Assembly: GCA_023263235.1 (NCBI GenBank)
Contig: JALQXE010000021.1
Location: 1-62,119, forward strand
Direction of reading: 5' to 3'
DNA: 62,119 bases
From: Sediminibacterium sp.
GTDB lineage: Bacteria > Bacteroidota > Bacteroidia > Chitinophagales > Chitinophagaceae
Numbering within the stretch: position 1 is the stretch's first letter; every line of letters starts with the position of its first letter. Below, piece by piece: positions 25,546 through 33,106 of this stretch. The notes below the pieces were generated by a model. That model searched no databases. It saw nothing but the letters and a program-made list of their open reading frames with translations, and had not been told where the DNA came from. A program made the translations under genes and the position numbers.

Positions 25546-27252
25546 TTACCAAAAACGAATATACAACCCAGCAACAACTATTAAAATGACAACAATCATT
25601 GCAATATGGGCATTTGTTAATTTATACCTTGTTGTATCCTCTTGTAATGAATTGGCGTGTACTTGTCCTTTTATATCTATTAAACTTACCAATACCATAA
25701 TCATACAGGTAAATAAAAACACCCAGCCCATTTGAATTAAATAAGGAATTTCAAATCCACCATGTCCATTAGGAAGTGCTGTATATAATAAAGTTTCATT
25801 GCCTAACATGCTTGGTAAGAACTTGTCAAACAAAATAGCGAGTAACAATCCGAGTATAATGCCCGTAATCGCTGCTTTAGAAGTTGTTTTTTTCCAGAAG
25901 AAACCTAATAAGAAAACAGGAAAGATGGCTGGTGATATATAGCCTGTGTACTTTTGTATAAACTCAAAACCACCTTTACCGCCAATACCTAATGTATCGT
26001 TCCAGTTTATTGCTATTGCAATAATTAAAGAAATTACAATTATGATTCGTCCAGTATACACTGTTTTTGTATCAGACGCCTCTTTGTTTACATATTTTTT
26101 ATAAATATCTAAAGAATAAATAGTTGAAATACTATTTGCCTTTCCCGCTAAAGATGCAACTATAGCAGCTGTTAAAGCAGCCATGGATAAGCCTTTTAAA
26201 CCCATTGGTAAGAACCCGATCACAGAAGAATAAGCATTATCTTGAATGAGTTCTCCATTTACAATCATTTGACTTTGCAATTCACCATTATTAAATAAAA
26301 CATAAGCTGCTATACCCGGAATAACAACAAGCAAGGGCATAAATAATTTTAGAAACGCAGCAAAAAAGATTCCCGATCTTGCGGTATTTAAATCTGCCCC
26401 CAATGCTCTTTGTGTAATGTATTGATTACATCCCCAATAATTTAAATTGGCTATCCACATCCCTGCAGCCATCATCGCAAGGCCAGGTAATGATGAGTAA
26501 TCGTCTATTTGTTTTTGTGAAGCGCCAGCTCCTGGTTTGTCAAATATCATTTTAAAATGATCGGGTGCTACATGGATTAAATGATTTAATCCCGCGATTG
26601 CATTTTTACCAAAACCAAATTTTTCGCCTACTACTGTTAACGCAATATAGGATGTAATTAAACCACCTACCGTTAATACCAGTACCTGAATCACATCGGT
26701 GTATCCTATAACTTTCATACCACCGAGTGTAATAATTAATGCGAATAAGGCTAAGCCAATCATAATTAAATGAAAATGCGCGCCTCCTGTAAGATTATTA
26801 ATAGCAATAGATCCTAAATATAAAATAGAAGTTAAGTTTACAAAAATGTATAAGAATAACCAAAAAATGGCCATCATCATTGCTACCGTTTCATTATACC
26901 TTGTTTTTAAAAACTGCGGCATCGTGTATATTTTGTTTTTTAAATATACCGGCATAAAAAATATACCTACTACCACAAGTGAAATAGCAGCCAACCATTC
27001 ATAAGCTGAAATGGCTAATCCCAACCTAAACCCATTCCCACTCATGCCAATAAACTGCTCTGCCGAAATGTTAGATGCAATTAAAGACGCTCCAATGGCC
27101 CACCAGGTTAACTGACCTTCTGCTAAAAAAAAGTCGGTGGTATTAACTGTAGCTACTTGCTTACGTTTATAAATCCAAAAACCATAACTAGCTATAATAA
27201 TAAAATACAATACAAATACGAGATAGTCATAAGATTGAAGTCCTTGTGGCAT
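25546..27252 (-). CDS. Sodium:solute symporter (SSS family)
   Basis: A 568-residue membrane protein with about 14 hydrophobic segments. Family marks include FFLAEGQLTWWAIGASLIAS and NISAEQFIGMSGNG in the first segments, NYWGCNQYITQRALGA, and LTAAIVASLAGKANSISTIY. These are typical of the sugar/SglT-like branch of the SSS family, which couples sodium entry to solute uptake. Operon context (D-aminoacylase, DgcN, epimerase, APC permease) suggests an amino-acid- or peptide-derived solute rather than a sugar. It is the first gene of the run. Divergent from the DUF4442 gene. Confidence 0.9.
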   Translation of the reverse strand: MPQGLQSYDYLVFVLYFIIIASYGFWIYKRKQVATVNTTDFFLAEGQLTWWAIGASLIASNISAEQFIGMSGNGFRLGLAISAYEWLAAISLVVVGIFFMPVYLKNKIYTMPQFLKTRYNETVAMMMAIFWLFLYIFVNLTSILYLGSIAINNLTGGAHFHLIMIGLALFALIITLGGMKVIGYTDVIQVLVLTVGGLITSYIALTVVGEKFGFGKNAIAGLNHLIHVAPDHFKMIFDKPGAGASQKQIDDYSSLPGLAMMAAGMWIANLNYWGCNQYITQRALGADLNTARSGIFFAAFLKLFMPLLVVIPGIAAYVLFNNGELQSQMIVNGELIQDNAYSSVIGFLPMGLKGLSMAALTAAIVASLAGKANSISTIYSLDIYKKYVNKEASDTKTVYTGRIIIVISLIIAIAINWNDTLGIGGKGGFEFIQKYTGYISPAIFPVFLLGFFWKKTTSKAAITGIILGLLLAILFDKFLPSMLGNETLLYTALPNGHGGFEIPYLIQMGWVFLFTCMIMVLVSLIDIKGQVHANSLQEDTTRYKLTNAHIAMIVVILIVVAGLYIRFW

Positions 27253-27262
27253 ATTACTTTTG
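27235..27262 (+). promoter_or_regulatory. Candidate promoter of the DUF4442 gene
   Basis: TTG (27235-27237), a 17-base spacer and TACTTTTG (27255-27262), a full match to TAnnTTTG on +. It overlaps the start of the divergent symporter gene, so the DUF4442 leader would be about 80 bases long. Confidence 0.35.
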
Positions 27263-27350
27263 TTTAGTCCCTAAATTTAAGGTTTATATGCTATAAATAA
27301 AGGCAAAAATTTGAAATCTAATCTGTATTTTCATTGGGAAATTTTAAACT

Positions 27351-27851
27351 ATGAATAGTCATTTCAAAATTTTTGTACAAAAAATAATTTCCCCCATTCG
27401 TTTTGGATTTTTTTTGGCAACAAAATTACCAGCTGCATTCTTTGTTGGTCTTAAACTTAAAAGTATTAACGAACAAGCATGCACCATTTTGGTTAAGCAT
27501 AGTTGGTTTAGCAAAAATCCGTTTAAATCAGTATACTTTGCAGCAGAAGCTATGGCTGCCGAAATGAGCACTGGCTTACTTGCATTTGGTCATATATATA
27601 ATAGATATCCTAAAGTAAGCATGTTGGTAATAAAAATGGAGGCCGAGTATTTAAAAAAGGGAACAGGTAAATTATGTTTTACGTGTAACGACGGAACAAA
27701 GGTAGAAGAAGCCATTAATCGAGCCATTGAAACAGATGAAGGGCAAACACTTGTTTGTAAATCTGAAGGAAAGAATGAAAATGGTGAAATTGTTGCCAAT
27801 TTCCATTTTACCTGGAGTTTTAAAGCAAAAAAAATAATTTCAGAAATATAA
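27351..27851 (+). CDS. DUF4442 hotdog-fold thioesterase-like protein
   Basis: A 166-residue protein of the DUF4442 family, a hotdog-fold relative of acyl-CoA thioesterases. Visible features are PAAFFVGLKLKSINEQACTI at the start, FAAEAMAAEMSTGLLAFGHI holding the long hotdog helix, and a beta-rich C-terminus ending VANFHFTWSFKAKK. Cytoplasmic, with no signal peptide. The substrate is unknown; a role with acyl-CoA or acyl carrier protein thioesters is a family-level guess. It stands alone between divergent and convergent genes, with its own terminator. Confidence 0.82.
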   Translation: MNSHFKIFVQKIISPIRFGFFLATKLPAAFFVGLKLKSINEQACTILVKHSWFSKNPFKSVYFAAEAMAAEMSTGLLAFGHIYNRYPKVSMLVIKMEAEYLKKGTGKLCFTCNDGTKVEEAINRAIETDEGQTLVCKSEGKNENGEIVANFHFTWSFKAKKIISEI

Positions 27852-27884
27852 AAAGAGGGGCGTTTTAAAAACGCTCCTCTTTTT
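27851..27884. terminator. Bidirectional terminator after the DUF4442 gene
   Basis: The arm AAAAGAGGGGCGTTTT starts at 27851 and pairs with AACGCTCCTCTTTT, followed by more T, with one G-T pair. It starts at the DUF4442 stop codon and lies before the convergent HmuY gene end. Confidence 0.85.
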
Positions 27885-27907
27885 TAAAGATACTTTTTAA
27901 TATTTAC

Positions 27908-28552
27908 TTAAAAAGTTTTGCTCCCGTTGGGTTGGAAAGCATATCGGAAAGAATAATAACGTTGTTTTGTTAATTTCTCTAAATCTGATGCAGTTGCAGG
28001 CAATGTTGTACCTCCTTTATAGTATGATGTAATTTCTACTTTTGCATACTTGCCAGACGCTGTTCTTATCACCAATACTCTTCCTGCTAAGGGAGTAATT
28101 AAATTATTTAAACCATCATAGGTATACCAACCTTTTCCACTACCTGTTGTGATAGCATAAGAAGTGGGTGCGTTATCTGTTTTAAATACCGAATCTGTAG
28201 GAATTGTTTTTAAATTATCGAACAATCCGGTAAACACAAATGCTCCGCCTTGGCCTTTCCCACTGGTTCCTCCATTGGTAATGATACGTGTTGCCATAAA
28301 TGCAATATCCCATTTAGTAGTTGCACTATCCGCAGCCGGAACAACAGTATTTTTTTCTAAACTATAATAAGTATACACACCGTTGGTGATGGGAGCGCCT
28401 TGTGCACTTAAACCTACTACAGTGTCTGCAGGTATATCCTTAACACTTACTGCCGAAATAGGCAACACTTGAGTAGTATCAGATTTTGAACAAGAAAGGA
28501 TGGCAACTGTTAAACTAATAAATAACACTAATTTTTGTACTTGATTTTTCAT
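27908..28552 (-). CDS. HmuY-family heme-binding lipoprotein
   Basis: A 214-residue outer-surface lipoprotein. The lipobox is AILSCS with the lipidated Cys21. The mature domain is HmuY-like: a first strand set with GAPITNGVYTYYSLEKN, then TTKWDIAFMATRIITNGG, and the closing VEITSYYKGG and RYYSFRYAFQPNGSKTF. In Porphyromonas, HmuY takes heme from hosts and hands it to the receptor HmuR. Here the gene starts 6 bases after a TonB receptor gene in the same operon, the same arrangement in reverse order. I could not settle which residues bind heme. Confidence 0.87.
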   Translation of the reverse strand: MKNQVQKLVLFISLTVAILSCSKSDTTQVLPISAVSVKDIPADTVVGLSAQGAPITNGVYTYYSLEKNTVVPAADSATTKWDIAFMATRIITNGGTSGKGQGGAFVFTGLFDNLKTIPTDSVFKTDNAPTSYAITTGSGKGWYTYDGLNNLITPLAGRVLVIRTASGKYAKVEITSYYKGGTTLPATASDLEKLTKQRYYSFRYAFQPNGSKTF

Positions 28553-28558
28553 GGGGAT

Positions 28559-30640
28559 TTATTTTTTAAATATTTGATATTTGATAGTTGCAAAAAAAGT
28601 TCTACCAGGCAGATTAGGCAAATTCAATGGATCATTGTAGTTGGTTATATTGTCACAACCTATTTGTAACGAAAATCCGCTTTGATACGTTTTACCAATA
28701 GAAGTATGCAATGAAATATAGCCACTTGCAAATTCATCGCCTTTATCAAAAACCTCATTGCCATTGGTATTGTTAACAGCCCATTTGCTTCGGTATAACA
28801 TTCTAATGTTTGCAAAAAAGCCATTATGATTGTTATAATTTAGTTTTATTTGAGCTTTATGTGTATTGTTATTTGGCAAGCCTACATAATCATTTAGTGA
28901 TAAAAGCCTGCTATACCCATTAGCATCTCTTGTATAAACTTTATTTGCCTTAATTAAATTTATTTGATCCTTATCACCTGTTTCTAAATACTGATAAGCC
29001 GCAGTGATATTGAAGTTTGTATTTAACTTTTGTTTTAGCTCCAACTCAACACCTTGTGTAAATGCACTCCCAATATTCAAATAACTAAATAGTTGTGCAC
29101 CGGTTACATAGGAACCTACTTGCTGCACCTGAATTAAATTTCGAATGTCATTGCGAAATAATTGAACGCTCAAATAACTGTTCAAACTTGGCTCGTATTC
29201 CCATGAAAGGTGCACTCCTGTTGAGAATTCTGGCTTTAAGGTTTTTAATTGATAATAACTATCATATAAATTTCCAATCTGACCCAAACGCATTAATTGA
29301 CTAATTACTTTTTGTGCTTGCGCAGTTCCAAACACACTATAACCACCTGCCGCTGCATTGGTAAAGTCTAAATACAATTGTCTAAAATCAGGTGCCTTAA
29401 ATCCTTGTCCAATACTTATTTTAATTTTTTGCTTTTGGTTAAGCCTATACAATGCAGAGAATTTTGGACTAAAAGCAGAAGCAAATGTTTCATTTTTGTC
29501 AAAACGGAGACCGCCAATTAGTATTAATTTTTCTGATGGCGTCCACTCCATCTGCGTAAATCCATATTGAATGGTATTTGTCTTTCTAATTTTTTCACTA
29601 TCATATCTGCTACTTTTTACACCTTCCCATACAGCGCCAGCGCCAAAAATTAAGTTCAATTGCTTTGTTGCACTCCAATCGGTTTGATTTTCCACACGCT
29701 TAAACACATGATTTAATAAATCATAATAAGGCGCTCCAGTAACTGTAACTAAATCCTGTTTGGCATTGTATTCCGTGAAGTAACTTCTAAAACTGGTTTT
29801 AAAATTATTTGAGAATCGATGGTTTACACTAACACTCGCATTTTTATCTGTATTGTTTTCCTTACCAATTGAGTTTATCGTAGTCCCTCCATTGCTTACC
29901 GAAATATCATTGGTAATTTTTTCATTGGTAAATCTAATTCCAAAAGCAATATTGGTATTGTTGCCAATATTATATTTTAACTGTTGATTAAAAGAATATC
30001 TATCAATTGGTGTAGTAACGCGGCTATTGCTATTAGGTCGAATACTATAACCATTGGTGCTAAAATAATTGTAGAAACCTTGGTAAAAAATAGATTTTTC
30101 AGCATAAGCATTATTTACTCCTGCATCTATTGTTTCATAAGTACCGTATCGTAATGATGCTTGTAATGGAATATTAGCAACAGTTTCGGTGATGATATTA
30201 ATTACACCAGCCATGGCTTCGCTTCCATATAAACTCGAGGAAGGACCCTTGACAATTTCAATTTTTTTAATGTTCCCTAGAGCAATTCGATTTAAATCTA
30301 AAACACCTGCAGTCCTTCCTACTAATGGCTCTCCATTAATTAAGATGATGGTATAGTCCGGATTAAGCCCCTGCAATTGCACCCCTGCGCCAAAGCCACT
30401 TGTCATATTTAAACCAGGTTGCTCTTTTAAAATATCGGTAAGCCTCAATGCACCTACTTGTTGAATTTGTTTAGCATTCACAATATTTACAGGCACGGTA
30501 ACATTGCCTAATTTTCGCTCTGCTCTGTTGGCTGTTACCACAACACTGTCACCTTGCATTTGCAGGGTATCATTTTGTAGTTTTACCTGTGAAAATAAAA
30601 AAGTTGGTAAAAACAGTATAAGTAAAAGCAGTTTTTTCAT
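28559..30640 (-). CDS. TonB-dependent receptor (heme-type, partner of HmuY)
   Basis: A 693-residue outer-membrane receptor. A signal peptide (MKKLLLLILFLPTFLFS) is followed by a plug domain with VVVTANRAERKLGNVTVPVN (TonB box region) and LQGLNPDYTIILINGEPLVG, then VKGPSSSLYGSEAMAGVINI. A 22-strand barrel ends in the aromatic FFATIKYQIFKK. The plug and barrel resemble the HmuR/BtuB class rather than SusC. It is the first gene of a two-gene operon with HmuY, so heme uptake is the best guess; cobalamin-type or siderophore substrates remain possible. A candidate promoter lies just upstream. Confidence 0.9.
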   Translation of the reverse strand: MKKLLLLILFLPTFLFSQVKLQNDTLQMQGDSVVVTANRAERKLGNVTVPVNIVNAKQIQQVGALRLTDILKEQPGLNMTSGFGAGVQLQGLNPDYTIILINGEPLVGRTAGVLDLNRIALGNIKKIEIVKGPSSSLYGSEAMAGVINIITETVANIPLQASLRYGTYETIDAGVNNAYAEKSIFYQGFYNYFSTNGYSIRPNSNSRVTTPIDRYSFNQQLKYNIGNNTNIAFGIRFTNEKITNDISVSNGGTTINSIGKENNTDKNASVSVNHRFSNNFKTSFRSYFTEYNAKQDLVTVTGAPYYDLLNHVFKRVENQTDWSATKQLNLIFGAGAVWEGVKSSRYDSEKIRKTNTIQYGFTQMEWTPSEKLILIGGLRFDKNETFASAFSPKFSALYRLNQKQKIKISIGQGFKAPDFRQLYLDFTNAAAGGYSVFGTAQAQKVISQLMRLGQIGNLYDSYYQLKTLKPEFSTGVHLSWEYEPSLNSYLSVQLFRNDIRNLIQVQQVGSYVTGAQLFSYLNIGSAFTQGVELELKQKLNTNFNITAAYQYLETGDKDQINLIKANKVYTRDANGYSRLLSLNDYVGLPNNNTHKAQIKLNYNNHNGFFANIRMLYRSKWAVNNTNGNEVFDKGDEFASGYISLHTSIGKTYQSGFSLQIGCDNITNYNDPLNLPNLPGRTFFATIKYQIFKK

Positions 30641-30647
30641 GCTGCCG

Positions 30648-30681
30648 CAAAGGTGGCAGTAAATAAAAAATGTTTACCCAA
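30648..30681 (-). promoter_or_regulatory. Candidate promoter of the TonB receptor-HmuY operon
   Basis: Read on -, TTG (30681-30679), a 23-base spacer and CACCTTTG (30655-30648), 7 of 8 to TAnnTTTG, ending 8 bases before the start codon. CTGCC/GGCAG flank the -7 box as a short inverted repeat and could be an operator. Confidence 0.35.
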
Positions 30682-30748
30682 TTAAGGCTAATTATTACTA
30701 GAACAACTGTAATAATTTTACAGTTCTATGACAATGGAAAATTATTGT

Positions 30749-32155
30749 TTAATTTTTTTCTAAAATTCGCTTGATTGTATTTAACTCAGAAGGAGTAATA
30801 AAATATTCAAAGAATCTCTTATCTTCTTCTTTTCGGGAACTGCCTATTACGGGTTTATTGGATTGCGTAATAAACTCATATTTTTCGTTAATGGCTTTCA
30901 TTACATCACTTCTTACTTTTTTTTGTAAGCCAATATTTTTATCCTTGATGCCCAATACATGGTTTATTTGGTTAATCTCCACATAGTCTTGTTTTTGGGT
31001 GGTAGATATTAATAAATTCAATAGAGCCAATTCCGTAGCAGTAAAAGCTTGGTTAACAGTTTTACTTTTTAATATTTTTAATTGTTCAAATTCAAGCTTT
31101 CTATTTACAACTCTTGTAAACATCCAATAAGAAAAAATAACAACAGTCACAAGGCCTAGTATTATAAACAATGCATTATATAGTAAATTGCTAGACCCCC
31201 AAATACTAGTTCTTAATAAGTCAAAGTCATTAAGTGTGAAAGGAATAGAAATGAAAGCTTGAGTTGTTTGATCAAAACTATAAATCTTATCACCTAAAAT
31301 AAACATATTTTCAGCAGAAGCACGACGAATTAAAAACTGATTCAAATTAGCATTCTTGGATTTATAAATTTTGTTATGAACAATATCAAAAAGATACGTT
31401 TCTTCATTAGCCAAATGTAAATAGCCATTGGCGTATTCAATAAATTCTTCTACTGCATTATCGTTTTGAATAATTTTAATGACATCCTTTTCCAGCTCTC
31501 CTAATTTTACCCATTTTTGATTTTCAATATCTAAATAATAACTGGTGTAATTTAGTACCCCTTTTAAGTTTTCTGGACCTGCAAGTCCAGCATTCACTAT
31601 TTTTTCAAAAGGCAGATACATTCTTCCCTCTTTTGCCGACACCCAAATATAGGAGTTCGCTATAACTTCTTTGTTTAATGGAATTACATCCCATTCTCGA
31701 TCCTGTTTATTAAATTTTCTTAATATTCCATTATTTTTCCAAAAACCATATCCACCGTAACTAAAAATATTGTCTTTATAAATGAAGTTTTTGCAGTTGA
31801 TATTGTAGTTTATATTAACGGTTTTGTCCAACCTTTTATAAATAATGCTATCGGGGCTTTGGCTTATAAGCTTGTACAAAAAGCCAGTTTGCATAATAAA
31901 AATATATACATCATCCCCTTGTTTTAATAAATGCTGTCCATTGACATCAATAACCCCATCTTTTACTGGAATTTGTTTGGTTGCTTCAGATAAAATAATA
32001 TTGGCATTAAGCTGTTTAAAGGATAGTATTTGGTTTATAAATGGTGTTTTGGGGACAATATAAACCGAATCTGGCCCTTGCGCAATAGCATAAAGGCTTG
32101 TAAGTAAGGAGAATAACATCAAAATAAGTAGTTGGGGGCTAATTTTATATTTCAT
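30749..32155 (-). CDS. Membrane-anchored sensor with cytoplasmic HTH-like tail
   Basis: A 468-residue protein I recognise only by architecture. Residues 1-25 are a signal peptide or first membrane segment. Residues about 30-320 are exported and beta-rich, with repeats of the kind seen in propellers (for example YGGYGFWKNNGILRKFNK). One membrane segment lies near 327-347 (ALFIILGLVTVVIFSYWMF). The cytoplasmic tail of about 118 residues holds a helix-turn-helix-like stretch: TATELALLNLLIS, YVEINQINHVLGI, KKVRSDVMKAINEKYEF. The layout suggests a one-component membrane regulator that reads an outside signal. No kinase domain is present. Its target is unknown; the heme operon is next on the same strand. 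Confidence 0.6.
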   Translation of the reverse strand: MKYKISPQLLILMLFSLLTSLYAIAQGPDSVYIVPKTPFINQILSFKQLNANIILSEATKQIPVKDGVIDVNGQHLLKQGDDVYIFIMQTGFLYKLISQSPDSIIYKRLDKTVNINYNINCKNFIYKDNIFSYGGYGFWKNNGILRKFNKQDREWDVIPLNKEVIANSYIWVSAKEGRMYLPFEKIVNAGLAGPENLKGVLNYTSYYLDIENQKWVKLGELEKDVIKIIQNDNAVEEFIEYANGYLHLANEETYLFDIVHNKIYKSKNANLNQFLIRRASAENMFILGDKIYSFDQTTQAFISIPFTLNDFDLLRTSIWGSSNLLYNALFIILGLVTVVIFSYWMFTRVVNRKLEFEQLKILKSKTVNQAFTATELALLNLLISTTQKQDYVEINQINHVLGIKDKNIGLQKKVRSDVMKAINEKYEFITQSNKPVIGSSRKEEDKRFFEYFITPSELNTIKRILEKN

Positions 32156-32199
32156 TGATTTTCAATAATTTAATAGGTAAATAACTTGTATTTAGCAAT

Positions 32200-32350
32200 C
32201 ATTAATATATTGAAGATAAGAAATTACCTATTTCATTGCGCGATTGGTAACTCAATTTGCTGTATTAAATTGAGGTATAATGAATATTTGCTCAGCTTTT
32301 GGGGGAAAGCTAAAGGATTTGATAAAGGGAGGCTTCATTGCCTCCCTTTT
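32200..32350 (+). ncRNA. Candidate structured RNA ending in an intrinsic terminator
   Basis: This region lies between two divergent genes, where no gene ends, yet it finishes in a strong terminator (AAAGGGAGGC 32324-32333, GCCTCCCTTTTT from 32340). Before it are two more hairpins: CTCAATTT-N8-AAATTGAG, perfect over 8 bases, and AGCTTT-TGGGGG-AAAGCT at about 32296-32313. The whole looks like a short RNA on +, or an attenuator in the leader of the DUF47-PiT operon 100 bases downstream. I do not match it to 6S, SRP or tmRNA. The 5' end is a guess; AATATTTG just before the second hairpin could be a -7 box. Confidence 0.4.
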
Positions 32351-32351
32351 T
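32324..32351 (+). terminator. Orphan intrinsic terminator in a divergent intergenic region
   Basis: A 10-base-pair stem AAAGGGAGGC/GCCTCCCTTT with the loop TTCATT, followed by T. No coding sequence on + ends nearby, so it must end a noncoding transcript or act as a leader attenuator. Confidence 0.8.
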
Positions 32352-32447
32352 GTGTCTATTTGTTAACAATTTGGTAATCTAGCAAAAACCCAATTTAAGG
32401 CCTAAAAACGGAAATTTACGCAATTCAAAAAATATAAAAAATTAGTT

Positions 32448-33095
32448 ATGGGCTTAAATTCTATCATGAAGATTTTCTTACCAAAAGACAGGGTATTTTT
32501 TCAATTATTTGAAGACGTAGCAGATCATGTTTATCAAATGGGAGGAAAATTAAAAGAAATGGTGAACGAGCCCGATGCCGATATTAGAGCGAATATTCTT
32601 GCTCAAATTGAGAACTTAGAACATAAGAACGACGACTTAACACATAATATTTTTACCGAACTAGGAAGAAATTTTATTACCCCTTTTGATAGAGAGGACG
32701 TTCACTATTTAGCCACTTCTTTGGACGATATTGCAGATTATATTTATGCATCTGCTAAAAAAATAAATTTTTATAAAGTAAACCCAAATGATACTGGCAT
32801 ACACAAGTTAGCTGAACTCATTTTACAAGGAACCGCAGAAACTAAGAAAGCGGTAATGGGACTTCGTAATATGAAAAATGTGAAGGAAATGACCGAGGCA
32901 ATGATTAAGGTAAACAGTATCGAAAATCAGGCCGACGATGTATTTGATATGAGTATTGAAAAATTATTTGAACAAGAAAACGATTTTAAAGAAGTAATTA
33001 AGAAAAGAGAAATTTATCAAGTACTAGAAATTGCAACTGATAAAATTGAAGATGTTTCCAATGTGATTGAATCAATTATTATCAAGTACGCTTAA
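32448..33095 (+). CDS. DUF47 / PhoU-like accessory protein of PiT
   Basis: A 215-residue, all-helical DUF47 protein (PhoU-like fold). Helical segments include FFQLFEDVADHVYQMGGKLK, ENLEHKNDDLTHNIFTELGR and DREDVHYLATSLDDIADYIY, with the repeated acidic ExxxD/D motifs that bind metal in PhoU proteins. DUF47 genes sit directly before PiT transporters and modulate phosphate uptake. Here the gap to the transporter gene is 11 bases. Two in-frame starts exist (ATG 32448 and 32466); the first is used. Cytoplasmic. Confidence 0.92.
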   Translation: MGLNSIMKIFLPKDRVFFQLFEDVADHVYQMGGKLKEMVNEPDADIRANILAQIENLEHKNDDLTHNIFTELGRNFITPFDREDVHYLATSLDDIADYIYASAKKINFYKVNPNDTGIHKLAELILQGTAETKKAVMGLRNMKNVKEMTEAMIKVNSIENQADDVFDMSIEKLFEQENDFKEVIKKREIYQVLEIATDKIEDVSNVIESIIIKYA

Positions 33096-33106
33096 TTATC
33101 TGAACG

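Noticed and set aside
28559..30640. SusC-type receptor
   Set aside because: It lacks the N-terminal CarboxypepD_reg extension and the long SusC barrel, and the partner is HmuY, not SusD.
32186..32377. A 63-codon open frame on + in the divergent intergenic region
   Set aside because: It runs through two hairpins and a terminator stem, has an unlikely composition (rich in Cys, Leu, Ile) and no recognisable family, so a noncoding RNA reading is better.
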